Below are positions 42,981-52,759 of a stretch of DNA of 64,000 nucleotides, in pieces. How positions within the stretch are numbered: the first letter of the stretch is position 1; every line of letters starts with the position of its first letter. A program made the position numbers and the translations under genes. Source of the DNA: Georgenia daeguensis. GTDB taxonomy: Bacteria; Actinomycetota; Actinomycetes; Actinomycetales; Actinomycetaceae. The notes beneath the pieces are model-generated. The model was not told the origin of the DNA. It saw only the letters and a program-made list of their open reading frames with translations, and did not search any database. Location: the NCBI RefSeq assembly GCF_039537705.1, contig NZ_BAABBA010000009.1:1-64000 (forward strand). Direction: 5' to 3'.

Positions 42981-44102
42981 ACCAACGAGATCGAGATCGG
43001 CCGCGGCAAGCGCGCCCGCCGCGCCTACAGCTTCGACGACGTCGCCGTCGTCCCCTCCCGCCGCACCCGTGACCCCGAGGACGTCTCGGTGAGCTGGCAG
43101 ATCGACGCCTACCACGTCGACCTGCCGGTCCTGGCCGCCCCGATGGACTCCGTCATGAGCCCGGCGACCGCGATCGAGCTGGGGCGCCTGGGCGGCATCG
43201 GGGTGCTCGACCTCGAGGGCCTGTGGACACGCTACGAGGACCCGGAGCCGGTGCTCTCCGAGATCGTCGGGCTCGCGGACGGGGACGCGACGCGGCGGAT
43301 GCAGGAGATCTACGCCGAGCCGATCAAGCCCGAGCTCATCACCCAGCGGCTGCGGCAGATCCGCGACTCCGGCGTCACGGTCGCCGGGAGCCTCAGCCCG
43401 CAGCGCACGCAGGAGCACTGGCGCACCGTCGTCGAGGCCGGCGTGGACCTGTTCGTCATCCGCGGGACGACGGTCTCTGCGGAGCACGTCTCCTCGCGGG
43501 CCGAGCCGCTGAACCTCAAGCGGTTCATCTACGAGCTCGACGTGCCCGTCATCGTCGGGGGCGCCGCCACCTACACCGCCGCGCTGCACCTCATGCGCAC
43601 CGGCGCCGCCGGCGTGCTCGTCGGGTTCGGCGGGGGCGCCGCCCACACCACCCGCCGCTCCCTCGGCATCCACGCGCCCATGGCCTCCGCCGTCGCCGAC
43701 GTGGCCGCCGCCCGTCGCGACTACCTCGACGAGTCCGGGGGTCGCTACGTCCACGTCATCGCCGACGGCGGCGTGGGCCGCTCCGGCGACCTCGTCAAGG
43801 CCGTGGCCTGCGGCGCGGACGCCGTCATGCTCGGCGCGGCGCTCGCCCGCGCCTCCGACGCTCCCGGCCGGGGCTGGCACTGGGGGCCCGAGGCGCACCA
43901 CCCCGAGCTGCCGCGCGGGGAGCGCGTGCGGGTGGGGACCGTGGGCACGCTCGCGGAGATCCTCCACGGCCCCTCGAGCTCCGCGGACGGCACCCTCAAC
44001 CTCATCGGCGCCCTGCGGCGCACGATGGCCACCACCGGCTACTCCGACGTCAAGGAGTTCCAGCGGGTGGAGGTCGTCGTCTCGCCCTACAACCCGTTCT
44101 GA
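42978..44102 (+). CDS. guaB3: GuaB3-family IMP dehydrogenase-related protein
   Basis: TIM-barrel protein of 374 residues related to IMP dehydrogenase but without CBS domains, as in the actinobacterial GuaB3 group. 'RGKRARRAYSFDDVAVVPSR', 'LDLEGLWTRYEDP' and 'GFGGGAAHTTR' are typical. The IMPDH active-site 'GSICTTR' loop is replaced, and the flap is missing, so whether it acts on IMP, GMP or something else is not settled from sequence. Translated from a leaderless GTG. The acetyltransferase gene begins directly after its stop codon. Confidence 0.93.
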   Translation: MTNEIEIGRGKRARRAYSFDDVAVVPSRRTRDPEDVSVSWQIDAYHVDLPVLAAPMDSVMSPATAIELGRLGGIGVLDLEGLWTRYEDPEPVLSEIVGLADGDATRRMQEIYAEPIKPELITQRLRQIRDSGVTVAGSLSPQRTQEHWRTVVEAGVDLFVIRGTTVSAEHVSSRAEPLNLKRFIYELDVPVIVGGAATYTAALHLMRTGAAGVLVGFGGGAAHTTRRSLGIHAPMASAVADVAAARRDYLDESGGRYVHVIADGGVGRSGDLVKAVACGADAVMLGAALARASDAPGRGWHWGPEAHHPELPRGERVRVGTVGTLAEILHGPSSSADGTLNLIGALRRTMATTGYSDVKEFQRVEVVVSPYNPF

Positions 44103-44621
44103 GTGGCGACCGACAGCGCCGGCCGCGTCACGCCCGGGGGTGCGGCGCCCGGCCACGGTCCCGCGGGTGAGGGTCCGGAGGCCGGCGCCGGTCCCACGCA
44201 CGACGGCCGGACACTGCGATTTGGTGAGATCGAGGACTCCGACGTCGAGCGCGTCGTCGCCCTGTGGGACGCGTGCGGGCTGACGCGGCCCTGGAACGAC
44301 CCGCGCCTGGACATCGCCCAGGCACGGACCGGCGCGACCTCGACCGTGCTCGTCGCCCGTCGCGGCCAGGATGTGGTCGCCACCGTCATGACCGGGGTCG
44401 ACGGGCACCGCGGGTGGGTCTACTACCTTGCCGTCGCGCCCGCCGAGCAGGGGCACGGGATCGGCGCTGCCATGCTCGAGCGTGGTGAGCGGTGGCTGGC
44501 CGCGGCCGGGGCGCGGAAGGTCCAGCTCATGGTGCGCGACGGCAACCCCGCGGCGGAGTTCTACGAGGCCCGCGGGTACGAGGTGCAACGCGTCGCCGTG
44601 CTGGGTCGCTGGCTAGCCTGA
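44103..44621 (+). CDS. GNAT acetyltransferase, YpeA-like
   Basis: Acetyltransferase of 172 residues. 'CGLTRPWNDPRLDIAQA' and 'DGHRGWVYYLAVAP' are characteristic of YpeA, and the acetyl-CoA loop is 'EQGHGIGAAML'. The first 35 residues are Gly/Pro/Ala-rich and probably disordered. The GTG directly abuts the guaB3 stop (TGA-GTG), suggesting coupled translation; a later start near 'LRFGEIEDSD' is possible. Substrate unknown. Confidence 0.85.
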   Translation: MATDSAGRVTPGGAAPGHGPAGEGPEAGAGPTHDGRTLRFGEIEDSDVERVVALWDACGLTRPWNDPRLDIAQARTGATSTVLVARRGQDVVATVMTGVDGHRGWVYYLAVAPAEQGHGIGAAMLERGERWLAAAGARKVQLMVRDGNPAAEFYEARGYEVQRVAVLGRWLA

Positions 44622-44730
44622 CCCGCACGCCAGAGCCCGGCGATTTCGGAGCTGCACGGATGGCTCGATACGCTCGACAGCACCAGGTGGTGGCACAGAT
44701 GCCCCACCGTTCGTCCCGAAAGGACCAGCC

Positions 44731-44997
44731 ATGGCCCAGCGCAGCGCCGTCGTCGCCTCCAAGGTCGGGCTCCACGCCCGGCCCGCCGCCGTCTTCGTCA
44801 AGGCGGTCGCCGCGAGCGGGGTGCCCGTCACGATCGCCAAGGAGGGGGCGGAGCCGGTCGACGCCGCCAGCATCCTCGGCGTGATGACCCTCGGTGCGGA
44901 GCACGGCGACGAGGTGGTCCTGACGGCCGAGGGCGACGACGCCGAGCGCGTCCTGGACGAGCTGGCCGAGCTGCTCTCGCGGGACCTCGACGCCTGA
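44731..44997 (+). CDS. ptsH: Phosphocarrier protein HPr
   Basis: HPr of the sugar phosphotransferase system, 88 residues. His15 in 'KVGLHARPAAVF' receives phosphate from enzyme I. The regulatory serine site is Ser47 in 'DAASILGVMTLG', the position phosphorylated by HPr kinase in Firmicutes, though most actinobacteria lack that kinase. ATG with GAAAGGA upstream. No enzyme I or sugar permease gene is adjacent. A 7-bp hairpin (45020-45039) follows. Confidence 0.95.
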   Translation: MAQRSAVVASKVGLHARPAAVFVKAVAASGVPVTIAKEGAEPVDAASILGVMTLGAEHGDEVVLTAEGDDAERVLDELAELLSRDLDA

Positions 44998-45067
44998 GAG
45001 ATGCGAGAAGATGGCAGGGCCGGCGCACGGCCGCGCCGGTAACGCGAACGAGAGGCATGGATCAGCA

Positions 45068-46486
45068 GTGAGCCAGCAGCAGCCCGGCACCGCGGAGGAC
45101 TTCCGCATCGAGCACGACACGATGGGCGAGGTGCGCGTCCCGCGCGACGCCCTCTACTCCGCGCAGACGCAGCGTGCCGTGGAGAACTTCCCGATCTCCG
45201 GGCGCGGTCTCTCCTCTCACCACATCGCCGCGCTCGGGCAGGTCAAGCGCGCCGCCGCGATCGCCAACGCCGAGCTCGGCGTGCTGGAGAAGGACGTCGC
45301 TGACGCCATCGTCGGCGCCGCCGAGGAGGTCATCGCGGGCAGGCACGACGCGCAGTTCCCGATCGACGTCTTCCAGACCGGCTCGGGCACGTCGTCGAAC
45401 ATGAACACCAACGAGGTGGTCGCGAACCTCGCCTCCACCCGGCTGGGGCGCCCCGTCCACCCCAACGACCACGTCAACGCGTCGCAGTCCTCCAACGACG
45501 TCTTCCCGTCCTCGATCCACATCGCGGCGGTCCAGGCGGTCGTCGAGGAGCTGATCCCGGGCCTCGAGGTGCTGGCCACCTCGCTCGAGCGCAAGGCCGA
45601 GCAATGGAAGGACGTCGTCAAGTCCGGGCGCACGCACCTCATGGACGCCACGCCGATCACCCTCGGCCAGGAGTTCTCCGGGTACGCCACCCAGATCCGC
45701 TACGGGATCGACCGCGTGAACGCCACCCTGCCGCGGCTCGCCGAGCTGCCGCTGGGCGGCACCGCCGTCGGCACCGGCATCAACACCCCGGTCGGGTTCT
45801 CCCAGCGGGTCATCGAGCTGATCGCCGAGCACACCGGCCTGCCGCTGGTGGAGGCGCGCAACCACTTCGAGGCCCAGGCCGCCCAGGACTCCCTCGTGGA
45901 GACCTCCGGCGCGCTGCGCACCATCGCCGTCTCGCTGACCAAGATTGCCAACGACCTGCGCTGGATGGGCTCCGGCCCGCGCACCGGCATCGGCGAGCTG
46001 CAGCTGCCCGACCTCCAGCCCGGCTCCTCGATCATGCCCGGCAAGGTCAACCCGGTCGTCCCCGAGGCCACGGTCATGGTCGCCGCCCAGGTCATCGGGA
46101 ACGACGCTGCGATCGCCTTCGCCGGCGCGCAGGGCAACTTCGACCTGCTCGTCATGCTGCCGGTCATGGCCCGCAACCTGCTCGAGTCGATCACGCTGGT
46201 GGGCAACGTCTCGCGCGTGCTCGCCACCAAGACGGTCGACGGGCTGGTCGCCGACGAGGAGCGTTGCCTGGAGCTCGCGGAGTCCTCGCCGTCCATCGTC
46301 ACCCCCCTGAACCGCATCATCGGCTACGAGGCGGCGGCGAAGATCGCCAAGCACTCGGTCGCCAAGGGCATCACGGTGCGGGCCGCCGTCGAGGACCTCG
46401 GCTACGTCGAGCGCGGGGAGGTCACCCCCGAGCAGCTCGACGCCGCCCTCGACGTGCGGTCGATGACGGCGCCGAAGCAGGCCTGA
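45068..46486 (+). CDS. fumC: Fumarate hydratase class II
   Basis: Iron-free fumarase converting fumarate to malate in the citric acid cycle, 472 residues. The superfamily signature 'GSSIMPGKVNP' is at 319-329; other blocks are 'IEHDTMGEVRVP', 'QTGSGTSSNMNTNEV' and 'SGRTHLMDATPITLGQE'. The GTG at 45068 starts the usual 'EDFRIEHDTMGEV' region after a short tail, with GAGAGG upstream. Its substrate comes from sdhCAB 21 kb away. Confidence 0.97.
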   Translation: MSQQQPGTAEDFRIEHDTMGEVRVPRDALYSAQTQRAVENFPISGRGLSSHHIAALGQVKRAAAIANAELGVLEKDVADAIVGAAEEVIAGRHDAQFPIDVFQTGSGTSSNMNTNEVVANLASTRLGRPVHPNDHVNASQSSNDVFPSSIHIAAVQAVVEELIPGLEVLATSLERKAEQWKDVVKSGRTHLMDATPITLGQEFSGYATQIRYGIDRVNATLPRLAELPLGGTAVGTGINTPVGFSQRVIELIAEHTGLPLVEARNHFEAQAAQDSLVETSGALRTIAVSLTKIANDLRWMGSGPRTGIGELQLPDLQPGSSIMPGKVNPVVPEATVMVAAQVIGNDAAIAFAGAQGNFDLLVMLPVMARNLLESITLVGNVSRVLATKTVDGLVADEERCLELAESSPSIVTPLNRIIGYEAAAKIAKHSVAKGITVRAAVEDLGYVERGEVTPEQLDAALDVRSMTAPKQA

Positions 46487-46530
46487 GCCGCCCCGCCGCC
46501 GCCTGAGAGGCGGCCGGCCGAAGCGCCCCG

Positions 46531-46572
46531 ACGACGACGGCGCCCCTCTCGTGAGAGGGGCGCCGTCGTCGT
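46531..46572. terminator. Bidirectional terminator between fumC and ackA
   Basis: Perfect 20-bp stem (46531-46550 with 46553-46572), the longest perfect hairpin in the window, placed between two convergent genes 44 bp after fumC and 9 bp after ackA. Confidence 0.88.
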
Positions 46573-46581
46573 GCCGGAGGG

Positions 46582-47769
46582 TCAGAGCAGGGAGACCGCC
46601 TGGCGGGCGATGGCGAGCTCCTCGTTGGTCGGGACGACCAGCACGGCCACGCGGGCGCCGTCGGGCGAGATGAAGCGCGACTCCTTGCTGCGGGCCTCGT
46701 TGCGCCCGGCGTCGATCTCCACGCCGAGAAACTCCAGCCCCGCCACGGCGCTCGCCCGGACCTCGGGGTCGTTCTCGCCGACGCCCGCGGTGAAGCTCAG
46801 CACGTCGATCCCGCCCATGACGGCGGCATAGGCGCCGATGTACTTGCGCAGCCGGTGCGCGTAGACCTCCAGCGCCAGCGCGGCGGCGGCGTCCCCGTCC
46901 CCGGCGAGACGGTGGATCTCGCGCATGTCGTTGTACCCCGCCAGCCCCTTCAGGCCGGACCGCTTGTTGAGCAGGTCGTCGATCTCGTCGATGCTCATGC
47001 CGGCGTTGCGCGCGAGGTGGAAGACGACCGCCGGGTCGATGTCGCCGGTCCGGGTGCCCATGACCAGCCCCTCCAGAGGCGTCAGGCCCATCGAGGTGTC
47101 GACCGCCCGCCCGCCGTAGACGGCGGAGGCGGAGGCGCCGTTTCCCAGGTGCAGCACCACCTGGCGCAGCTCGGCGGAGGGGCGGCCCACCATCGAGGCG
47201 GCCTTCAGCGCGACGTACTGGTGAGAGGTTCCGTGCGCGCCGTAGCGGCGCACGTTGTACTGCTCGGCCACCTCGCGGTCGAGCGCGTAGGTCGCCGCGG
47301 CCTCGGGCAGGTTCCGGAAGAACGCGGTGTCGAAGACGGCGACGTGCGGGACGTCCGGCAGCAGCTCGCGCGCCACCCGGATGCCGGTGAGGTTCGGCGG
47401 GTTGTGCAGCGGCGCGAGGGGGGAGAGGCGGTCGATGAGGCCGACCACCTCGTCGTCGATCAGCACCGGGCCGTCGTAGTACTTCCCGCCCTGCACGACC
47501 CGGTGGCCGACGGCCACGACGTTGGCGTCCCCGAGCGCCGGTCCGACCTTCTCGAAGAGGTCCAGCACCGTGCGCATGCCGTCGGCGTGGTCGGGAACCG
47601 GGTCGTTCTGCTCGGTCACCCGCCCGTCGGTGCGGTGCTCGACGTGCCCCGCCGGCTCGCCGATCCGCTCGACCAGGCCGGAGGCGAGCGAGCTGCCGGA
47701 GGCCGGGTCGATCAGCTGGTACTTGATCGACGACGAGCCGGAGTTGATGACGAGGACGGTCGAGCTCAT
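46582..47769 (-). CDS. ackA: Acetate kinase
   Basis: AckA interconverts acetyl phosphate and ADP with acetate and ATP. The 395-residue protein has the two kinase signatures: 'VLVINSGSSSIKYQL' at the start and 'MGLTPLEGLVMGTRTGDIDP' in the middle, plus 'HLGNGASASAV' and 'FTAGVGEND'. The ATG overlaps the pta stop by 4 bp (ATGA), so the two are translationally coupled. Confidence 0.98.
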   Translation of the reverse strand: MSSTVLVINSGSSSIKYQLIDPASGSSLASGLVERIGEPAGHVEHRTDGRVTEQNDPVPDHADGMRTVLDLFEKVGPALGDANVVAVGHRVVQGGKYYDGPVLIDDEVVGLIDRLSPLAPLHNPPNLTGIRVARELLPDVPHVAVFDTAFFRNLPEAAATYALDREVAEQYNVRRYGAHGTSHQYVALKAASMVGRPSAELRQVVLHLGNGASASAVYGGRAVDTSMGLTPLEGLVMGTRTGDIDPAVVFHLARNAGMSIDEIDDLLNKRSGLKGLAGYNDMREIHRLAGDGDAAAALALEVYAHRLRKYIGAYAAVMGGIDVLSFTAGVGENDPEVRASAVAGLEFLGVEIDAGRNEARSKESRFISPDGARVAVLVVPTNEELAIARQAVSLL

Positions 47770-49946
47770 GCGTTGTTCTCCTTGAGGTTGGCGGCGACGG
47801 CGGCCTGCGCGGTCTTGCCCTCGGCGGGGCGCCCGGCGGTGCCGGTGGTCGTGCCGGGGGCCGGCGCGCCGCCGGACGCCGCGGCGGCGTCCGCCTCGGC
47901 CTGGACGGCGGTGATCGCGACGGTGTTGACGATGTCCTGCACCAGCGCGCCGCGCGAGAGGTCGTTGACCGGCTTGTTCAGGCCCTGCAGCACCGGGCCG
48001 ATCGCGATCGCGCCGGCCGAGCGCTGGACGGCCTTGTAGGTGTTGTTGCCGGTGTTGAGGTCGGGGAAGATAAAGACCGTCGCCCGGCCGGCGACGTCGG
48101 ACTCTGGCAGCTTGGTCGCGGCCACCGAGGCGTCCACGGCGGCGTCGTACTGGATGGGCCCCTCGACGAACAGGTCGGGGCGCCGCTCGCGCACCAGGGC
48201 GGTCGCGGTGCGCACCTTGTCCACCTCGGCCCCCGAGCCGGACTGGCCGGTGGAGTAGGACAGCATGGCGACGCGCGGCTCGATCCCGAACTGCACCGCG
48301 GTCTCCGCGGAGGAGATCGCGATGTCGGCGAGCTGCTCCGCCGTCGGGTCGGGGTTGACCGCGCAGTCCCCGTAGACGAGCACGCGGTCCTCGAGGCACA
48401 TGAGGAAGACCGAGGAGACGATCGACGTGCCCGGCCGGGTCCGGATGATCTCGAACGAGGGCCGGATGGTGTGCGCGGTGGTGTGGTTCGCCCCCGAGAC
48501 CATCCCGTCGGCGGTGCCCGTGTGGACCATCATCGTGCCGAAGTAGGAGACGTCCCGGATGATCTCCCGGGCGCGGTCCACCGTCATTCCCTTGTGGGCC
48601 CGCAGCCGGGTGTACTCCTGGGCGAAGGGCTCGAGGAGCTCCGACGTGGCGGGGTCGACGACGGCGGCCCCCTCGATGTTCAGGCCCAGCTCGGCGGCGC
48701 GGGCCCGCACCTGCGGCTCGCTGCCCAGCAGGGTCAGGTCCGCCACGTTGCGCGAGAGCAGGGTGGACGCCGCACGCAGGATGCGGTCGTCGTCGCCCTC
48801 GGGCAGGACGATGTGCTTGCGGGCGGCGCGGGCCCGCTCGAGCAGGCGGGACTCGAACATCAGCGGCGTGACGACGGCGCTGGGCGGGACGTCCAGAAGG
48901 TGCAGGACCTGCTCGGGGTCGACGTGCTGCTCGAACAGCCCCAGGGCGATGTCGCGCTTGCGCTGCGTCCCGCGGGAGACCACGCCCCGCGTGGAGGCCA
49001 CGATGGAGGCGGACTCGTAGGTGTCGTGCGGGGTGGCGATCACCGGAAGGCGCTGGCCGAGGCCCTCGACCATCTTCACCACCTGGTCCGACGGCTTGTA
49101 GCCGCCGTTGAGGACGATGCCGGCGAGGGAGGGGAAGTTGTCCGAGGCGTGCGCCGCCACGAGGGTGATGAGGACCTCGGGCCGGTCGCTGGCCGCCACG
49201 CACAGCTGGCCCTCGCGCAGCCGCTCGAGGATGTGCTCGGTGTTCATGCCGGAGACGAGCATGTGCTCGGCCTCGCGGTCCAGGAGCGACTCGTCGCCGA
49301 GCACGAGCTCGCCGCCGAGCGCCGTCATCAGGTCGCGCACCACGGGGGCGGAGAGCAGCGGGACCTCGGGCAGCGCCCAGGCAGGCAGCCCCTCGCGCGC
49401 GAGCCGCTCGCGCACGGCGTCGAGCTGGTCCGGGTCGCACCGGTTGGCGAGCACCCCGACCGTGGTGGCGTGCTCCTGGGCGATCTCGGCGATGGCGAGC
49501 TCGGCGACCTGGGCCACCTCGTCGGCGCTGCGCCCGAGCGCGGAGACCACGAGGAGGACGGGCGCGCCGAGGTTGGCGGCCACGCGGGCGTTGAACGCCA
49601 GCTCGGCGGGGGTCGCGACGTCGGTGTAGTCGGAGCCGACGACGATGACGACCTCGTTGTCCCGCTCGACCGGCCGGTACGCCTCGACGATCCGGCTCAG
49701 CGCCTCCTCCTGGTTGGCGTGGACCTCGTCGTAGGTGACGCCGAGGGCGTCCTCGTAGCCGACGGCGACGCCGCCGTGCCCGAGCAGGAGCTCCACGACG
49801 GTGTCCCGCTCGCTGCGGCTGCGGGTGACGGGGCGGAAGACGCCCACCTTCTCCACGCGCCTGGCGAAGAGGTCGACGAGCCCCAGCCCGACGGCCGACT
49901 TCCCGGTGTGCCCCTCGGCGGAGGCGATGTAGATGCTGCGGGCCAC
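47766..49946 (-). CDS. pta: Phosphate acetyltransferase, long form
   Basis: Pta exchanges acetyl-CoA and phosphate for acetyl phosphate and CoA. At 726 residues it is the long form: an N-terminal BioD-like P-loop domain ('YIASAEGHTGKSAVGLGL'), a DRTGG domain in the middle and the catalytic PTA domain at the C-terminus ('HIVLPEGDDDRILRAA', 'MVHTGTADGMVSGA', 'PDLNTGNNTYKAVQR'). The last 40 residues are an Ala/Gly/Thr-rich tail. GTG start. It forms an operon with ackA and lies downstream of phosphoketolase, whose product is acetyl phosphate. Confidence 0.97.
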   Translation of the reverse strand: MARSIYIASAEGHTGKSAVGLGLVDLFARRVEKVGVFRPVTRSRSERDTVVELLLGHGGVAVGYEDALGVTYDEVHANQEEALSRIVEAYRPVERDNEVVIVVGSDYTDVATPAELAFNARVAANLGAPVLLVVSALGRSADEVAQVAELAIAEIAQEHATTVGVLANRCDPDQLDAVRERLAREGLPAWALPEVPLLSAPVVRDLMTALGGELVLGDESLLDREAEHMLVSGMNTEHILERLREGQLCVAASDRPEVLITLVAAHASDNFPSLAGIVLNGGYKPSDQVVKMVEGLGQRLPVIATPHDTYESASIVASTRGVVSRGTQRKRDIALGLFEQHVDPEQVLHLLDVPPSAVVTPLMFESRLLERARAARKHIVLPEGDDDRILRAASTLLSRNVADLTLLGSEPQVRARAAELGLNIEGAAVVDPATSELLEPFAQEYTRLRAHKGMTVDRAREIIRDVSYFGTMMVHTGTADGMVSGANHTTAHTIRPSFEIIRTRPGTSIVSSVFLMCLEDRVLVYGDCAVNPDPTAEQLADIAISSAETAVQFGIEPRVAMLSYSTGQSGSGAEVDKVRTATALVRERRPDLFVEGPIQYDAAVDASVAATKLPESDVAGRATVFIFPDLNTGNNTYKAVQRSAGAIAIGPVLQGLNKPVNDLSRGALVQDIVNTVAITAVQAEADAAAASGGAPAPGTTTGTAGRPAEGKTAQAAVAANLKENNA

Positions 49947-50026
49947 GCGCTGGGTCCCTCTCTCCTCGTGCGCCGGCCGGGCCGGCGGGTTCGATTTCTA
50001 CGGCGTCGTCGACGCCCGGCAGTGGT

Positions 50027-50066
50027 GGTCCCGGTGCCGGGCGCTCTGACGCCCGGCACCGGGACC
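50027..50066. terminator. Terminator after phosphoketolase
   Basis: Perfect 17-bp stem (50027-50043 with 50050-50066) and 6-nt loop, about 20 bp past the phosphoketolase stop and before pta. It separates phosphoketolase from pta-ackA expression. Confidence 0.83.
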
Positions 50067-50085
50067 GCTGCTCCGGCGGGTGCGG

Positions 50086-52584
50086 CTACTCGTTGTCACC
50101 ACCGGTGAACAGGGTGGCGTTCGGGCCGCCCTGCTCGGTGCCGGTCTCGCCGACGTCGGGCCACACCCAGTCGGCGACGGCGGGGATGTCGGTGCCGTTG
50201 TCGTACGCGTACATCCGCGCCTCGAGGCGGGCGTCGATCATGCGCTGCTTGAGCGGCCCGTACTTCGACCCCAGGCCCGGGACGCGGTCGATGACGTCCA
50301 TGACCAGGTGGTAGCGGTCGAGGTCGTTGCGCATGACCATGTCGAACGGCGTCGTGGTCGTGCCCTCCTCCTTGAACCCGCGCACGTGGAGGTTGCCGTG
50401 CCCGTTGCGCCGGTACGTGAGGCGGTGGATGAGCCACGGGTAGCCGTGGTACGCGAAGATGATCGGCTTGTCCGCGGTGAAGATGTTGTCGAAGCCGCGG
50501 TCGGAGAGCCCGTGCGGGTGCTCCTTCTCGTCCTGCAGGCGCATGAGGTCCACGACGTTGACGAAGCGGACCTTGAGGTCGGGGACGTTCTGGCGCAGCA
50601 GGTCCGCGGCGGCCAGCGCTTCCAGGGTCGGCACGTCGCCGGCGCAGGCGAGGACGACGTCGGGGTCCTCGCCCTCGACCTCGGAGCCGGCCCAGTCCCA
50701 GATCCCCAGGCCGCGGGCGCAGTGCTTGATCGCGTCGTCCACGCTCAGGAAGTCCGGCGCGGGCTGCTTCCCGGCCACGACGACGTTGACGTACTGCTTG
50801 GAGCGCAGCACGTGGTCGTACGTGGACAGCAGGGTGTTCGTGTCCGGCGGCAGGTAGACCCGGATGATGTCGGCCTTCTTGTTGACCACGTGGTCGATGA
50901 AGCCGGGGTCCTGGTGGGAGAAGCCGTTGTGGTCCTGGCGCCACACGTGCGAGGACAGCAGGTAGTTCAGCGACGCGATCGGCTGGCGCCACGGGATGTG
51001 GTTGGTGACCTTGAGCCACTTGGCGTGCTGGTTGAACATCGAGTCGACGATGTGGATGAACGCCTCGTAGGAGCTCATCAGACCGTGGCGGCCGGTGAGC
51101 AGGTAGCCCTCCAGCCACCCCTGGCACTGGTGCTCGCTGAGCACCTCCATGACCCGGCCGGCCCGGGCGAGGTGGTCGTCGGAGTCGGTCGGCAGGTAGC
51201 CGGCGTTCCACTGCTTGTCGGTGACGTCGTAGACGTCCTGCAGGCGGTTGGAAGCAGTCTCGTCCGGCCCGAAGATCCGGAAGTTCTCCGGGTTGAGCCG
51301 GACCACCTCGCGCAGGTACTTGCCCAGGATCCGGGTGGCCTCGGTCATCGGCCCGCCGGGCGTCTGGACGTCGACGGCGAAGTCGCGCCAGTCGGGCAGC
51401 TGCAGGTCACGCAGCAGGAGGCCGCCGTTGGTGTGCGGGTTCGCGCTCATGCGCAGGTGCCCGGTCGGGGCCAGCGAGGCGATCTCGGGCAGGAGGCGGC
51501 CGTTCTCGTCGAAGAGCTCGTCCGCGCGGTAGGACTTCAGCCACGCCTCGAGGTCGTGCAGGTGCTCGTCGGTGTCGCGGGCGCTGGCGAGCGGCACCTG
51601 GTGCGCGCGCCAGGAGTCGGTGCTGCGCTTGCCGTCGATCTCCGCCGGGCCGCTCCAGCCCTTGGGGGACTTGAAGACGATCATCGGCCACAGCGGCCGC
51701 TCCATCTCGTCCTCGGGCGTCTCGGCGGCGCGGGCCTTGATCTCGGCGATCTCGTCGAGGACGACGTCGAGCAGCTCCGCGAACCGGCGGTGGAAGTCGG
51801 CCGGGTCGTCCCCCTCGAACCCGCCGGTGAAGAAGTGCGGCTTGTGGCCGTAGCCGCGCATGAGGTCCGCGAGCTCCTCCTCCGGGATGCGGGCGAGCAC
51901 GGTGGGGTTGGCGATCTTGTACCCGTTGAGGTGCAGGACCGGGAGGACCACGCCGTCCTTCGCGGGGTTGACGAACTTGTTCGAGTGCCAGGAGGTGGCC
52001 AGGGGGCCGGTCTCCGCCTCGCCGTCGCCGACGACGGCGAGGACGAGCAGGTCGGGGTTGTCGAAGGCGGCGCCGTAGGCGTGCGAGAGGGCGTAGCCGA
52101 GCTCGCCGCCCTCGTGGATCGAGCCGGGCGTCTCGGGCGCGACGTGGGAGGGGATGCCGCCGGGGAAGGAGAACTGCTTGAACAGCCGGCGCAGACCTTC
52201 CTCGTCCTGGGTGATGTGGGGGTAGGTCTCGGTGTAGGTGCCCTCGAGGTACGTGTTCGCCACCAGGCCGGGCCCGCCGTGGCCGGGGCCCGTGATGTAC
52301 ATGGCCGAGAGGTCGCGCTCGTTGATGGCGCGGTTCATGTGGGCGTAGAGGAAGTTCAGGCCGGGCGTGGTGCCCCAGTGACCGAGCAGGCGCGGCTTGA
52401 CGTCGTCACGGCTCAGCGGCCGGCGCAGCAACGGGTTGTCCAGCAGGTAGATCTGGCCGACGGACAGGTAGTTCGCGGCCCGCCACCAGGCGTCCACCTG
52501 CTCCAGCGTGGCGTCGTCGAGCTCGTGCGGTGCGGCGTCGGCGCGCGTGCGCCATGCCGTCGGGGCTGGGGACGTGGTGGTCAT
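50086..52584 (-). CDS. xfp: Phosphoketolase (xylulose-5-P / fructose-6-P)
   Basis: Thiamine-diphosphate enzyme splitting xylulose-5-phosphate or fructose-6-phosphate with phosphate into acetyl phosphate and a shorter sugar phosphate. The 832 residues are the normal length. Recognisable blocks: 'RRPLSRDDVKPRLLGHWGT', 'YITGPGHGGPGLVANTYLEG', 'GGELGYALSHAYGAAFD' and the ThDP-binding 'VVGDGEAETGPLATSWHSNK'. Start ATG with GGAGGAG upstream; the frame open above it is not family sequence. It is followed by pta-ackA. Which sugar phosphate it prefers cannot be told. Confidence 0.97.
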   Translation of the reverse strand: MTTTSPAPTAWRTRADAAPHELDDATLEQVDAWWRAANYLSVGQIYLLDNPLLRRPLSRDDVKPRLLGHWGTTPGLNFLYAHMNRAINERDLSAMYITGPGHGGPGLVANTYLEGTYTETYPHITQDEEGLRRLFKQFSFPGGIPSHVAPETPGSIHEGGELGYALSHAYGAAFDNPDLLVLAVVGDGEAETGPLATSWHSNKFVNPAKDGVVLPVLHLNGYKIANPTVLARIPEEELADLMRGYGHKPHFFTGGFEGDDPADFHRRFAELLDVVLDEIAEIKARAAETPEDEMERPLWPMIVFKSPKGWSGPAEIDGKRSTDSWRAHQVPLASARDTDEHLHDLEAWLKSYRADELFDENGRLLPEIASLAPTGHLRMSANPHTNGGLLLRDLQLPDWRDFAVDVQTPGGPMTEATRILGKYLREVVRLNPENFRIFGPDETASNRLQDVYDVTDKQWNAGYLPTDSDDHLARAGRVMEVLSEHQCQGWLEGYLLTGRHGLMSSYEAFIHIVDSMFNQHAKWLKVTNHIPWRQPIASLNYLLSSHVWRQDHNGFSHQDPGFIDHVVNKKADIIRVYLPPDTNTLLSTYDHVLRSKQYVNVVVAGKQPAPDFLSVDDAIKHCARGLGIWDWAGSEVEGEDPDVVLACAGDVPTLEALAAADLLRQNVPDLKVRFVNVVDLMRLQDEKEHPHGLSDRGFDNIFTADKPIIFAYHGYPWLIHRLTYRRNGHGNLHVRGFKEEGTTTTPFDMVMRNDLDRYHLVMDVIDRVPGLGSKYGPLKQRMIDARLEARMYAYDNGTDIPAVADWVWPDVGETGTEQGGPNATLFTGGDNE

Positions 52585-52759
52585 GCGGGATCTCCTCCGT
52601 TGATCGTCTCCGACAGGCACATCCCAGGCGCACGGGCTTCCAGCCCGACGCGCCGGGACCGGCCGGGTCGAGGCCTGCATTCCGACGTCGTTCAGTCTCC
52701 TCCATTTGTCCCGTTCGTGCGTGGGCGGGCAGTCCCGGCGCGGTGACGGAGGGCGGCCC

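Noticed and set aside
50080..52746. Open frame of almost 900 codons antisense to phosphoketolase
   Set aside because: Shadow of a certain gene, with no family signature.
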